Shown here piece after piece: positions 46,374 through 55,986 of a DNA stretch of 64,000 nt. Numbering within the stretch: position 1 is the stretch's first letter; each line of letters begins with the position of its first letter. Where the stretch lies: the NCBI RefSeq assembly GCF_018918075.1, contig NZ_JAHLPW010000006.1, forward strand, positions 1-64,000, written 5' to 3'. This DNA comes from Virgibacillus sp. MSJ-26 (GTDB lineage: Bacteria; Bacillota; Bacilli; Bacillales; Amphibacillaceae). The notes under the pieces were generated by a model. That model did not search any database and was not told where the DNA came from. It saw only the letters and a program-made list of their open reading frames with translations. The position numbers and the translations under genes were made by a program.

Positions 46374-46961
46374 TTAATGAATTGTACTCATAATTCTTTT
46401 ATATACTTTATCCTTATCGAATCCGTTGCCCATTGCAAACTTCTCTAATAAATTATTATTCTCATCTAAGAAGTAAGTAAAAGTAGAATGAATAATATCT
46501 CCGGTTCCAGGGTCTCTATACAAAAATCCTAATGCATCAGCAACTTCTTGGGTGTCTTTTTCAGAACTTCTTAGGAAAATCCATCCGTCATCAGGAGAAT
46601 CTACTTCAAAGCGACTGGCATAGTCTTTTAGGACTTCTTGTGTGTCATCTCGTGGATTAATAGTAATCGTTATAAATTCAATATCATCTCCGAAGACACC
46701 TTCTTCCTCCAGTTCATGTCTAAGTTTTGACATTTCTAACGTTGTAGTAGGACAGACATCAGGACAATTAGTATACATGAATTCGATCAATCTAGCTTTT
46801 TTGGGCATATCACTAAACGCGTAATCTTCATCAAAGATTGTTTCCATTACGACATCGTCAGGTAATTCAGCACTTCCTGGTCTAATGACCTGTAAATAGT
46901 AAACTCCTATTCCTACACCAACAACAAATAATATTGCAAATGAAATATATAATTTCTTCAA
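46374..46961 (-). CDS. SCO1/SenC-family copper chaperone
   Basis: SCO proteins deliver copper to the CuA centre of cytochrome oxidase subunit II. The protein has one N-terminal membrane helix (about 4-23) and a thioredoxin-fold outer domain. The metal site is C66-x3-C70 in NCPDVCPT with H158 in GDIIHST. Length is 195. It lies directly downstream of cbaA on the same strand, which explains its role. The start follows GAGGAAAAAAC on the minus strand. Confidence 0.93.
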   Translation of the reverse strand: MKKLYISFAILFVVGVGIGVYYLQVIRPGSAELPDDVVMETIFDEDYAFSDMPKKARLIEFMYTNCPDVCPTTTLEMSKLRHELEEEGVFGDDIEFITITINPRDDTQEVLKDYASRFEVDSPDDGWIFLRSSEKDTQEVADALGFLYRDPGTGDIIHSTFTYFLDENNNLLEKFAMGNGFDKDKVYKRIMSTIH

Positions 46962-47051
46962 GTTTTTTCCTCCTCTATTAATAACCCAAATAAGCGAGAG
47001 ACATCCTTCTTTACATTAGTATAGAGGGGAGGGGAGAAGCTTCCCCCTATA

Positions 47052-48704
47052 TTACCAGAGTTTGAATCCAGGTGATCCTGGAGGCGCATTTTGAATAATA
47101 TCGATAAACGGTATAGTATACGCAAATAGAATTAAAGCACATGTCACACCAATCCATAGTTTCCAATTCTCTAATACGGCAGGTGTTGTACCAGATGTTT
47201 CACCTTCAACTGCAACAGGGAATTCTTGTTCACCTTTAGGTGCAAAGAATGCTAAGTTAACAAAGATGACTAACATAATGATCATACCAATAAATAGAAT
47301 GGATCCACCAACAGCTTGAGCAAGTTGGTAAGGACCAAAAGCTGCTGTATCAGCATTACCTAAATACTCTGAGTATGCGGAACGTCGTGGTCCACCTAAT
47401 AAGCCTTGCCAATGCATAGCGCCTGACATAATAGCCATACCTAATGACCAAACTATTGTTTGAATGATTCCCCATTTATTCATACGGGCGGTTAATGTTC
47501 TTCCAGTTAAAGAAGGGATTAACCAATAAGCTAAACCAAAGAATGTCAACATAACAGATGTAGCTGCAGTTAAGTGAAAGTGTCCAGTAACCCAAATTGT
47601 ATTATGAATAACTTGGTTCATTTGGTTGGAAGCGTTAATTATTCCACCAGCTCCCCCAGGAATAAACCATAACATTCCAATAAATGGGGCTAAGAAACGC
47701 GCATCTTTCCATGGCATCTTTTTTATCCATCCAAATAATCCTTTACCGCCTAATTCACGGCCTCTAGCTTCAAATGTTGCGAACAGTGAGAAAGCGGTCA
47801 TCAGTGATGGAATAACGACTAAAAATGTTAGGACAACTTGAATATATTTCCAAAATGGATCGATTCCAGGTTCAGTAAGCTGGTGGTGAAATCCGACTGG
47901 AATAGAGAATAATAGTAATAAAATAAATGATAGACGAGCTAGTGAATCAGAGAATATTTTTCCACCGATAATTTTTGGGATAATAGCGTACCAAGCCATA
48001 TAAGCAGGTAATAACCAGAAATAAACAAGAGGGTGACCAAAATACCAGAATAGTGTACGACTTACTAGTACATCAATAGAATCAGTAAGTCCTAAAGACC
48101 AAGGTATAAACTGAATTAATACCGTTGCAGCTACACCAAGTGTTGCAATTTGCCACATGAGCATGGTGATGACAGACATATAGCTGAGTAGCGGTGTACG
48201 TTCACCTGGATTTTCTTTTCTCCATCTGGCATGACGTTTGAAAATAACGAAACCTTCAAACCAGCTCCCTACGATAACCAAGGTCAAGCCAATATAGAAT
48301 CCTGGATGGGCCATCATTGGAGCATAGAATGTATATAAGACAGAAGCTTCATTTAATAGAATAAATGTAGCTGTAATAACAACCCCAATAGTCATCATCC
48401 AAAAACCTATCCAAGCAAATTTTCTTTCTCCCGATGTGTACTTACCAGCTGTTTTACTTTGGGAAGCAAGCATAAATCCTAGTATAAAAAATGTCGTTAA
48501 AACTAGACCTAAAATAACACCATGGACTGTTAAAATTTGATAATATCCAATACCTGCTGGTAACTTCAATTTACCAGACCTTTCTAACGTCTGTATCAAA
48601 CCTGCTGAAGCACCGATGAAAAGAGCTATAAATGCTACATACATATGAGCCATTGCCAATTTGGCATCTTGTGTATTAATACTTCTAATCGATTTTTTTA
48701 TCAT
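47052..48704 (-). CDS. cbaA: b(o/a)3-type cytochrome c oxidase subunit I
   Basis: This is the catalytic heme-copper oxidase subunit with about 13 membrane helices. It reads as the B-type (ba3) class: MYVAFIALFIGASAGLIQTL at the start, GHPLVYFWLLPAYMAWY with the CuB-His/Tyr loop, VGFHHQLTEPGIDPFWK (CuB histidine pair) and WVTGHFHLTAATSVML (heme histidines). Length is 550. It overlaps the subunit II gene by four bases. It reduces oxygen with electrons from cytochrome c at high affinity. Confidence 0.95.
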   Translation of the reverse strand: MIKKSIRSINTQDAKLAMAHMYVAFIALFIGASAGLIQTLERSGKLKLPAGIGYYQILTVHGVILGLVLTTFFILGFMLASQSKTAGKYTSGERKFAWIGFWMMTIGVVITATFILLNEASVLYTFYAPMMAHPGFYIGLTLVIVGSWFEGFVIFKRHARWRKENPGERTPLLSYMSVITMLMWQIATLGVAATVLIQFIPWSLGLTDSIDVLVSRTLFWYFGHPLVYFWLLPAYMAWYAIIPKIIGGKIFSDSLARLSFILLLLFSIPVGFHHQLTEPGIDPFWKYIQVVLTFLVVIPSLMTAFSLFATFEARGRELGGKGLFGWIKKMPWKDARFLAPFIGMLWFIPGGAGGIINASNQMNQVIHNTIWVTGHFHLTAATSVMLTFFGLAYWLIPSLTGRTLTARMNKWGIIQTIVWSLGMAIMSGAMHWQGLLGGPRRSAYSEYLGNADTAAFGPYQLAQAVGGSILFIGMIIMLVIFVNLAFFAPKGEQEFPVAVEGETSGTTPAVLENWKLWIGVTCALILFAYTIPFIDIIQNAPPGSPGFKLW

Positions 48705-49186
48705 GATTCAACCACCTCAATTGTTGCTGCCATCAAATGGTGACCAGCTCCACAGTATTCATTACATAGTAATGTATATGTTCCGGCATTTTTAAAGGTA
48801 TTTGTATAAGTGCTAATATAACCTGGTTCTAGCATCATGTTGACATTAGTTCCAGCCAACTCGAAACCATGAATTACATCTTTAGTTGTTACATTAAAGT
48901 GAACAGTTGCTCCTTTAGGAATCTCGATGACTTTATCATCACTTCCCACATCATAATTAAAAGCGGACGCAACGATGGTAAGTTGATATTCATCATCACC
49001 AATTTGTTTTAAACCTGGCTCATTAAAAGGTTCTGTTTCATCAACCTTGTCTGGATTTAACGTAACCGCACAACTTGGTGGTTGATTCCCCATGTAAAAG
49101 GCACTAATTCCGACTATTATCAGGAAAATAAGTAATGTACCAGTTCCGAATAAAAGCCAGACTTTTTCATATTTATGCATATTCAT
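48701..49186 (-). CDS. cbaB: ba3-type cytochrome c oxidase subunit II
   Basis: The 161-residue protein has a single N-terminal membrane helix and an outer cupredoxin domain. The binuclear CuA ligands are H106, C141, C145, H149 and M152 (VIHGFEL and LCNEYCGAGHHLM). One helix rather than two is typical of ba3 oxidases. The ATG at 49186 follows GGGAGGGAG; an ATG at 49180 is also possible. It accepts electrons from cytochrome c. Confidence 0.95.
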   Translation of the reverse strand: MNMHKYEKVWLLFGTGTLLIFLIIVGISAFYMGNQPPSCAVTLNPDKVDETEPFNEPGLKQIGDDEYQLTIVASAFNYDVGSDDKVIEIPKGATVHFNVTTKDVIHGFELAGTNVNMMLEPGYISTYTNTFKNAGTYTLLCNEYCGAGHHLMAATIEVVES

Positions 49187-49207
49187 TTGTTTAACTCCCT
49201 CCCGTTA

Positions 49208-49363
49208 CTAACGAATTAAGTATAAGATCCAAACACCAACCCAAGATAAAATTAAAAATCCACCTAACAACATTACTGACATAAATGTACCTTTATAATC
49301 ATTGCCTTTTTCTTTATGAACTTCTTTCTTTTCGATGTGATGCTGAGTTTGAGGATTAGCCAA
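49208..49363 (-). CDS. cbaD: ba3-type cytochrome c oxidase subunit IIa
   Basis: This 51-residue gene encodes a hydrophilic His/Lys-rich N-terminus (MANPQTQHHIEKKEV) followed by one membrane helix (about 29-50) ending in YLIR. This is the subunit IIa that packs against subunit I in ba3 oxidases and replaces the second helix of subunit II. It starts with TTG at 49363, nine bases after AAAGGAG. It precedes cbaB by 21 bases. Short genes like this are easily missed by gene finders. Confidence 0.85.
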   Translation of the reverse strand: MANPQTQHHIEKKEVHKEKGNDYKGTFMSVMLLGGFLILSWVGVWILYLIR

Positions 49364-49625
49364 TGTTGTTCACTCCTTTCTGAGTTTGATCATGGTAATA
49401 AATATTGATATTTCATTTGAAATAAGTTCTATTTTTATCATACACAATACTGCTATAGTATTTGGTGTTTTTATGGACATTTCACAATTTATTCAATAAC
49501 GCTTACACGCGCTTATACCACGTTTTATATAACCTTTTGGTTTAAAAAGTATTTGTCTTTTTCATGACGTTTTAATGGATAAAAATTGAAATAAAGCAAA
49601 AACTAGCTTAACGAGGTGGAAAGAA

Positions 49626-50710
49626 ATGGCGAATATAAGTTCTGTAGGAGTGGGTATCCCATCCTACGAAATTAAACAAGAAGAAGTAAAAGATTTGGTA
49701 AGAAATCTGTTTCCATATTCTAAAAGGAAAATGGATCGACTAATTCCCGTTTTTGATAACGCAAATATTCAAAAAAGACAGTTGGTTGTAGAAAAAGATT
49801 GGTTTTTAGAAGAGCATCCATTTGAAGAGAAAAATAATTTATATATGAAGTATGCTGAAGAACAATCATTAAAAGCGATCGACCATTGCCTAGATAATGA
49901 CAATCATCTTGAATCCTCTATACCCTATAAGGCAATTGATTTACTTGTATATGTATCTAGTACAGGGATTGCAACGCCTTCATTAGATGTGCAAATAATC
50001 AACAAAAGGCCTTTTAGAGAGGATATTGCCCGTATGCCACTATGGGGGCTGGGATGTGCCGGGGGAGCGATTGGATTGTCAAGAGTCTATGACTGGATTT
50101 CAGCTAATCCGACTAAAACAGCTCTACTTGTTTGTTGCGAATTATGCAGTTTAACCTTTCAAAAAGAAGACGTTAAAAAAAGCAACTTAATAGGTACAGC
50201 TCTATTTGGAGATGGTGCCGCAGCCTTATTAGTTATGGGTGAAGACTCATCACACCTTTCTAAGAGTAAAGGGACTCAACCTAAAATAAAACAAGTACAT
50301 TCCTATACTAAAAAAATAGTATGGATGTTATGGGATGGAAAGTATCTAATACAGGTTTAGAAGTAATATTCTCAAAAAGTATACCTTCTCTTGTAAACTC
50401 AATGTGGAAAAAACATGTCCAAGAATTTTTAAACTATCATGGTCTGACGGAACCAGATATCCATTCATTTATTGCTCATCCGGGCGGAAAAAAGGTGCTA
50501 GAGGCTATGAAAGAAGCTCTAAATACATCGGTGAATAAACTCAGTCATTCCTATGAAGTATTAAAAAACCACGGAAACATGTCGTCTGTTACCATTTTAT
50601 ATGTTTTAAATGAATGGATGAAAGATTCAATTCCTGATCAATCTTATAGTATTTTGTCAGCTTTAGGACCAGGATTTAGTTCGGAACTTCTTTTACTGGA
50701 GTGGATATAA
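49626..50710 (+). pseudogene. bcsA: Type III polyketide synthase (BcsA/BpsA-like), one-base frameshift
   Basis: The first frame (49626-50360) encodes about 232 residues of a chalcone synthase-like enzyme with catalytic Cys144 in LGCAGGAIG. The second frame (50321-50710) supplies the C-terminal part with His in FIAHPGGKK and Asn in KNHGNMSSVT. The switch is at the A7 tract 50310-50316: one extra A would join them as a single 362-residue protein with a complete Cys-His-Asn triad. B. subtilis BpsA makes alkylpyrones from fatty acyl-CoA. Sequence error, slippage or a recent mutation could explain it. Confidence 0.85.
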
Positions 50711-50712
50711 GT

Positions 50713-51228
50713 ATGGCAATATGGATGTGGATGATGCTTCTTATTATTATTAGTCAGCGTTTAGGAGAATTAGTTATTGCTAAAAATAATGAGAAATGGA
50801 TGAAAGAACGAGGTGGAATAGAGCTTGGGGAAGGCCATTATAAATGGTTTATTATCCTACATGTTTTTTTCTTTGTTAGTTTGTTTTTTGAATCGACTAT
50901 ATACAATCAAGTTAATAGGAGTTTAAATTATTTATTGCTTTTTTTATTCATTGTCACTCAATTAGGACGAGTTTGGTGTATTGCATCATTAGGTCGTTTT
51001 TGGAATACAAAAATTATTATCCTTCCAAACGTTACTTTAATAAGGAATGGTCCCTATAAGTATGTCAAACACCCTAATTATATTATAGTAGGGATGGAGC
51101 TATTAATTATCCCCTTGATGTTCGGTTCATATATAACAGCGATCGTCTTTCCTGTCTTACACTATATTTTATTGCGTGTACGGATTCCTAAAGAAAATAA
51201 GGCTTTAGAAAGTGTATCCCTAAATTAA
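50713..51228 (+). CDS. ypbQ: Isoprenylcysteine methyltransferase-like protein YpbQ
   Basis: YpbQ (BpsB) methylates the alkylpyrones made by BcsA in B. subtilis. The 171-residue protein has four or five membrane segments and the C-terminal ICMT signature, LIRNGPYKYVKHPNYIIVGMEL (Arg-x-His-Pro-x-Tyr type). ATG 50713 is used; GGAGTGG is upstream. It directly follows the frameshifted synthase, whose product would be its substrate. It looks intact. Confidence 0.88.
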   Translation: MAIWMWMMLLIIISQRLGELVIAKNNEKWMKERGGIELGEGHYKWFIILHVFFFVSLFFESTIYNQVNRSLNYLLLFLFIVTQLGRVWCIASLGRFWNTKIIILPNVTLIRNGPYKYVKHPNYIIVGMELLIIPLMFGSYITAIVFPVLHYILLRVRIPKENKALESVSLN

Positions 51229-51256
51229 AACTCTAAAACTTACAATGACACCAAAA

Positions 51257-51296
51257 AAAGCGGTAATCATAAATGATTACCGCTTTGTATTTTTTT
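51257..51296. terminator. Shared terminator of ypbQ and csp
   Basis: AAAGCGGTAATCAT and ATGATTACCGCTTT form a perfect 14-bp stem with a two-base loop. T runs follow on the plus strand and an A run precedes, suiting the convergent ypbQ and cold-shock genes. Confidence 0.9.
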
Positions 51297-51298
51297 AT

Positions 51299-51499
51299 TT
51301 ATTTCTTTTCTACATTAGCAGCTTGCGGGCCACGTTCACCTTCAACAATCTCGAAAGTTACTTCTTGACCTTCTTCAAGCGTTTTAAATCCTTCTTCTTG
51401 AATAGCGGAATAATGTACGAAAACATCATTTCCCTCTTCAACTTGAATGAAACCATAACCTTTTTCTGCGTTAAACCATTTTACTACTCCGTTTTCCAT
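51299..51499 (-). CDS. Cold-shock protein
   Basis: This 66-residue protein binds single-stranded RNA and acts as an RNA chaperone. RNP1 (KGYGFIQVE) and RNP2 (VFVHYSAIQ) lie in a five-strand OB fold beginning [16 protein letters not shown]. It could be CspB, CspC or CspD; paralogue cannot be assigned. The start follows AGGAGGCTT on the minus strand. It has a long leader, as is usual for cold-regulated csp genes. Confidence 0.95.
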   Translation of the reverse strand: MENGVVKWFNAEKGYGFIQVEEGNDVFVHYSAIQEEGFKTLEEGQEVTFEIVEGERGPQAANVEKK

Positions 51500-51658
51500 G
51501 TTAAATAAGCCTCCTAAAAACTTTCACGTCAAACGTGTTAATACAAATCAGATATGAAAATAAAAAAGATAAACTGATAATCATTAAAATGAATCATCAG
51601 ATTGGTGCTTTATGAGCGCATACTTCTTTTTAGTCTCAAATCTTCATTGCTTGCCTTT

Positions 51659-51687
51659 AATATAGCCCATTTCATAAACTCAGTCAA
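51659..51687 (-). promoter_or_regulatory. Sigma-A promoter of the cold-shock gene
   Basis: On the minus strand TTGACT and TATATT are separated by exactly 17 bases. Transcription would begin near 51652, giving a leader of about 150 bases, the size typical of csp mRNAs whose 5' regions respond to cold. The remainder of the gap to fhs holds the fhs promoter region. Confidence 0.65.
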
Positions 51688-51757
51688 GATTTTAACATTA
51701 AAAAGTAGAACTTTCTCAATATATATTTAACTTTAAGTTTTGCTGTATATTTAATAT

Positions 51758-51794
51758 TGTAAGCGCTTATAAAATGAATAATTATCTGTATAAT
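51758..51794 (+). promoter_or_regulatory. fhs promoter with a cre-like site
   Basis: TATAAT (51789-51794) is a perfect -10. A nearly perfect palindrome TTGTAAGCGCTTATAA (51758-51773) covers the -35 region and fits the CcpA consensus TGWNANCGNTNWCA at 13 of 14 positions. CcpA bound there would repress. Start site near 51801. Confidence 0.5.
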
Positions 51795-51847
51795 GTTAAA
51801 ATAATGATAGAATACCTAGTCAAAATATAAAGGAGTGTACCTTACAT

Positions 51848-53518
51848 ATGAAAACAGATATTGAAATTGCTCAACAAGCAACGCTAAAACCAATAAAAGA
51901 TATCGCTAATCAACTTGGATTATCATCTGAAGATTGGGAGCCATATGGTAATACAAAAGCTAAACTATCTACTGATTTACTAAAAAAATTGGATTCGAAA
52001 GAAGATGGAAAAGTTATCTTAGTGACTTCTATTAATCCAACCACGGCAGGAGAAGGAAAATCAACTGTCACTGTGGGGTTAGGCCAAGCATTGAATCGTA
52101 TAGGGAAAAAAGCGGTCATTGCTTTACGTGAACCATCACTAGGTCCTGTAATGGGATTAAAAGGCGGGGCAGCAGGGGGAGGCAACTCACAAGTTCTACC
52201 AATGGAAGATATAAACCTGCACTTTACGGGAGACATCCATGCGATCACCACAGCAAATAATGCGCTCTCTGCTTTAATCGATAACCATATCCAGCGCGGA
52301 AATAATCTAAACATTGATCCTAGAAGAGTCGAATGGAAACGAGTAATGGATATGAATGACAGAGCTTTACGTCAAATAGTTGTTGGTTTAGGTGGGCCAT
52401 TAAGAGGCGTCCCACGAGAAGATGGCTTCAACATAACAGTAGCATCAGAAATCATGGCGGTGTTATGTTTGGCGACGAGCTTAGACGATCTTAAAGAAAG
52501 ATTAGCAAGAATGGTAGTTGCTTATACTTATGATGAAGAGCCGATTACGGTTAAGGATTTGGCTGTTGAAGGTGCCCTGGCTTTATTACTTAAAGATGCT
52601 ATGAAACCAAACTTAGTACAAACTATCGAAAATACACCTGCCATTATTCATGGTGGTCCATTTGCCAATATCGCACACGGATGTAATAGTATTATGGCAA
52701 CTAAAACCGCTTCAAAGTTAGGTGATTATGTTGTCACTGAAGCTGGTTTTGGTGCGGATTTAGGTGCTGAAAAGTTTCTAGATATAAAAACGCGTGCAGG
52801 AGATATTGAAACGAATGCTGTCGTCATTGTGGCAACTGTCCGTGCCTTGAAACTACATGGTGGAGTAGATAAGGATAACTTAACTGAAGAAAATGTCGAG
52901 GCATTAAAAGCTGGTATGGAAAATCTAGAAAAGCATATTGAAACGATTGAGCAATTTGGTCTACCATTCGTCGTTTCAATTAATAAATTTCCTACAGATA
53001 CAAAAGCGGAAACTGAATTTATAGAAGAATGGTGCGAGTCAAGAAACGTTCAAGTTGCTCTAACTGATGTTTGGGCTAAGGGAGGAGAAGGCGGTATATC
53101 CCTTGCTGAAAAAGTGATTGAAAAAATTGAAGTAGAAGAACGAAACTTTAAGAGAGTGTACGACTTGAACGAAACACTAGAAACTAAAATTAGAAAAATT
53201 GCCCAAAAAGTATACGGGGCAGATGATATTGAAATATCACCACAAGCTAAAAAACAAATGATGTTTTATGAACAGCAAGGGTGGGGCAAGTTGCCAATCT
53301 GTATGGCTAAAACGCAATATTCCTTATCAGACAATCCAGCACTTACAGGAAGACCAGAGAATTTTACGATTAATATTCGAGAATTACATCCATCGGTTGG
53401 TGCAGGGTTTATTGTTGTTTTAACAGGAGATGTTATGACCATGCCAGGATTACCAAAGAAACCAGCGGCTCTTAATATGAATGTCACTAACGATGGAAAA
53501 GTGACAGGACTCTTTTAA
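51848..53518 (+). CDS. fhs: Formate--tetrahydrofolate ligase
   Basis: Fhs activates formate with ATP and THF to give 10-formyl-THF for purine and initiator-tRNA formylation. The P-loop-like segment is [19 protein letters not shown], and [26 protein letters not shown] residues form the active site. Length is 556. B. subtilis lacks this gene, so it is not part of the shared block. AAGGAG lies 12 bases before ATG 51848, a little far. The next gene starts right after its stop. Confidence 0.96.
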   Translation: MKTDIEIAQQATLKPIKDIANQLGLSSEDWEPYGNTKAKLSTDLLKKLDSKEDGKVILVTSINPTTAGEGKSTVTVGLGQALNRIGKKAVIALREPSLGPVMGLKGGAAGGGNSQVLPMEDINLHFTGDIHAITTANNALSALIDNHIQRGNNLNIDPRRVEWKRVMDMNDRALRQIVVGLGGPLRGVPREDGFNITVASEIMAVLCLATSLDDLKERLARMVVAYTYDEEPITVKDLAVEGALALLLKDAMKPNLVQTIENTPAIIHGGPFANIAHGCNSIMATKTASKLGDYVVTEAGFGADLGAEKFLDIKTRAGDIETNAVVIVATVRALKLHGGVDKDNLTEENVEALKAGMENLEKHIETIEQFGLPFVVSINKFPTDTKAETEFIEEWCESRNVQVALTDVWAKGGEGGISLAEKVIEKIEVEERNFKRVYDLNETLETKIRKIAQKVYGADDIEISPQAKKQMMFYEQQGWGKLPICMAKTQYSLSDNPALTGRPENFTINIRELHPSVGAGFIVVLTGDVMTMPGLPKKPAALNMNVTNDGKVTGLF

Positions 53519-54118
53519 GTGAAGAAAAAACAACAGTTAGCAAAAATCCACGACTATGTGTATAGGTTATTTCATGATGATAGTACCGGGCATGATTACT
53601 ATCACATGAGAAGAGTAGCTAAAATGGCCAAGTTTATCTCTAGTGAAGAACACGGAGATACATTCATCTGTGAAGCGGCAGGCTGGCTTCATGATATTGG
53701 GGATAAAAAGCTATTTGACACTCCTGATGAGGCAGTAAAAGAAATGAATACTTTTTTAAAGGACATTCAAATTAGTGATCATGAAATCCATCAAATCCAA
53801 GTTGCCATGAAGGATGTTTCTTTCAGTAAAGGAGCTAAAACACCTACCACATTGGAAGGGGAAATTGTTCAAGATGCTGATCGTCTTGATGCCCTTGGTG
53901 CTATCGGGATTGCTAGAACATTTGCTTTTGGAGGAGCTCGTAATCAATTGATCCACCACCCAGACAAGCATCCCAACACATCCATTCAACACTTTTATGA
54001 TAAATTATTATTATTAAAAGACAAAATGAATACGAGTACAGGAAAAAGTCTAGCGATGAAAAGACACACCATCATGATGGAATTTTTAGATCACTTTTAT
54101 GAAGAGTGGGAAGGATAA
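53519..54118 (+). CDS. ypgQ: HD-domain phosphohydrolase, YpgQ-like
   Basis: The 199-residue protein carries the HD metal motif: H-x-YYHMRRVAKMA, AAGWLHDIGDKK (HD pair) and QDADRLDALGAIGIARTF. YpgQ of B. subtilis is an HD enzyme reported to cleave nucleoside triphosphates. The GTG at 53519 begins immediately after the fhs stop, so the two are likely translationally linked. No ribosome site stands apart from the fhs end. Confidence 0.88.
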   Translation: MKKKQQLAKIHDYVYRLFHDDSTGHDYYHMRRVAKMAKFISSEEHGDTFICEAAGWLHDIGDKKLFDTPDEAVKEMNTFLKDIQISDHEIHQIQVAMKDVSFSKGAKTPTTLEGEIVQDADRLDALGAIGIARTFAFGGARNQLIHHPDKHPNTSIQHFYDKLLLLKDKMNTSTGKSLAMKRHTIMMEFLDHFYEEWEG

Positions 54119-54155
54119 AAAAAGAAATCGGAATATAACTATCCGAGTGAAAATT

Positions 54156-54202
54156 AAAGCCGAACGGTGGATAATATTCAATCCAAACGTTCGGCTTTTG
54201 AA
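54156..54202. terminator. Terminator between ypgQ and the DUF2512 gene
   Basis: AAAGCCGAACG...TGGAT pairs with ATCCA...ACGTTCGGCTTT as a long stem with a short loop and A/T flanks. It lies between two convergent genes. Confidence 0.75.
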
Positions 54203-54265
54203 CTATAATTTATAAAGGTTATTTTATTTTTCCAATCTCTTTAAATAAAATTATAAATTCTCTTT

Positions 54266-54628
54266 CTAACTACTTACTGATCCTTCTTTTTCTGCCCGAC
54301 CGCTATTTAGTAACCAATTATGTTGAAAAATTTCAGTTACAGCCAAAATGGCACCTGTTAACAGGGAACCCCAAAATGTGACAAATGAATCAGCGAAAAA
54401 CATAGCTCCAAAATATATGATAGCAGAAGACAGTACAAAATCTATAATTGCCATCATCCAATTCGTGTCTTCTCTTAACATGGCGACTTCCAAAAAGTAG
54501 CCAATAAGCGCTGCTACGATACCTAATATGATTGGCTGATACCAATTAGCAAAATTCACATTGGGTAAAATCCATGAAGCAAAGATAATGCCAATTGGAG
54601 TAATAATAAGTTTCACTACTAATCCCAT
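54266..54628 (-). CDS. YndM-like membrane protein (DUF2512)
   Basis: This 120-residue protein has four membrane helices, beginning MGLVVKLIITPIGIIFASWI, with the conserved LREDTNWMMAIIDF region between helices two and three. These features fit DUF2512 (YndM family), of unknown function. The start is preceded on the minus strand by AAGGTGGGATAAAA. Confidence 0.8.
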   Translation of the reverse strand: MGLVVKLIITPIGIIFASWILPNVNFANWYQPIILGIVAALIGYFLEVAMLREDTNWMMAIIDFVLSSAIIYFGAMFFADSFVTFWGSLLTGAILAVTEIFQHNWLLNSGRAEKEGSVSS

Positions 54629-54712
54629 TTTTATCCCACCTTGAGTGTAATAGGATTAGTATTTGTTATAAAGCGAAAATTATTAAATAGATAAACAAAA
54701 ATTTAACATATT

Positions 54713-55774
54713 TTAATTAATACGTTTTGCCCCTATATATTTATCTCTCCAGTAAGAATTGGACATTTCGCTTACCTCTACTCCACGAGATTCACCTGCA
54801 TGAATAAACTTGTTATCACCAAGATAAATACCCATATGAGAGGGACCAGCTTTATATGTTTCAAAAAACACTAAATCACCTACTGAAGGATTGTCAACAT
54901 GTTCGCCAAAATTCCAAACATCACTAACAGTTCTGGGGATAGTTATATTTCTTGTTTGATAAACATAATGAATAAAACCACTGCAGTCGAAGCCACCTGG
55001 AGAATCTCCACCCCATACATAAGGTGTGCCTACTAAAGATTGAGCGGTTTCAATAATTCCAACATCATTCGCTCCTTCGATTTGAACACTTTTTACTGTT
55101 TCTTGCTCATCATCCTCATTTTCATTTTTTGTTGTATCTTCGTTCTCACCGGCATTCTCAGACTGTGAATCATTTACAGTCACTTCGTTTTGCTCATTAT
55201 CTTTTTCTTCAGATGCGTATAATTCCTTTAAAGACACATTTGCTAAGTTGTTTAATAGTTCTATATTATGGTTTTCTTCTGCAATTTTTAAAGCATTTTC
55301 AGTTAGTGGACCATAAATCCCATCAATTTCTCCTTCATAATAACCGAAGTATTGCATTACTTCTTGCACGGTCTCAACTTCTTCACTTTGCATCTGTATA
55401 TTTATTGATTCTGTTAAATTTTCTACTTTGGATAGTAACTTTTTCTTTTCCGCATTAACGACAGCATGGACAGTTTGTGGATTAGCTAAGCCAGTTACAT
55501 CTATATCAAAGTCTTTTTGAAACTTTTTCAGTGCGTGCTCAGTTATGACGTCAAACTCTCCATCTATTGGGTCTTTATAATAGGATAAATGACTAAGTTT
55601 TTCTTGAAGTAGACGAACAACCTGGCTGTGTTCCCCGTAATTAAGCTTTTCAGATTCGATTAATAACTTATTTTCTAAAGCGGGATAAGCATCAACATAA
55701 ACTGCAAATGGTTGTGTAGCCGCAAAGCTATAAAGGAATGAATGTTTAAGGACTTGCGCAGCAGTGCCATTCAT
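54713..55774 (-). CDS. Peptidoglycan hydrolase with PG-binding and NlpC/P60 domains
   Basis: Two peptidoglycan-binding repeats lie at about residues 46-106 (YKDPIDGEFDVITEHALKKFQ) and 130-175 (YEGEIDGIYGPLTENAL). A very acidic linker (about 188-230) leads to an NlpC/P60 domain with catalytic Cys264 (FDCSGF), His313 and His325. It probably cuts the D-Glu to diaminopimelate bond in cell-wall peptides. The N-terminus has only a weak signal-like segment, but the start at 55774 has a strong AAAGGAGC site. Length is 353. Acidic linkers are common in halotolerant species. Confidence 0.88.
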   Translation of the reverse strand: MNGTAAQVLKHSFLYSFAATQPFAVYVDAYPALENKLLIESEKLNYGEHSQVVRLLQEKLSHLSYYKDPIDGEFDVITEHALKKFQKDFDIDVTGLANPQTVHAVVNAEKKKLLSKVENLTESINIQMQSEEVETVQEVMQYFGYYEGEIDGIYGPLTENALKIAEENHNIELLNNLANVSLKELYASEEKDNEQNEVTVNDSQSENAGENEDTTKNENEDDEQETVKSVQIEGANDVGIIETAQSLVGTPYVWGGDSPGGFDCSGFIHYVYQTRNITIPRTVSDVWNFGEHVDNPSVGDLVFFETYKAGPSHMGIYLGDNKFIHAGESRGVEVSEMSNSYWRDKYIGAKRIN

Positions 55775-55986
55775 ATAAAAGCTCCTTTCTGTTGACCATC
55801 TAAAATTATTTTATGGTCTAGTTCCGTCTATATGAGTTACAAGTAAGTTACAAATAAATTACAATAACCAATTTTTGTTTGACTAAGTCGCTACGAATAA
55901 TTTAAAATTGTTGATTGACTTACTATATTAAGGTATTCTTACATTAAGTAATGGGGTACGGATATAACTAAAATGGAGGAGATCCA

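Noticed and set aside
49494..49507. cre-like sequence TGTAAGCGTTATTG (minus strand) upstream of the ba3 oxidase operon
   Set aside because: Matches about 12 of 14 positions but the final CA is missing and no promoter could be placed relative to it. The rest of 49364-49625 gave no clear signal.
55915..55944. TTGACT as the -35 of a thyA promoter
   Set aside because: The matching -10 (CTTACA or TTACAT) is poor, so no promoter is called.
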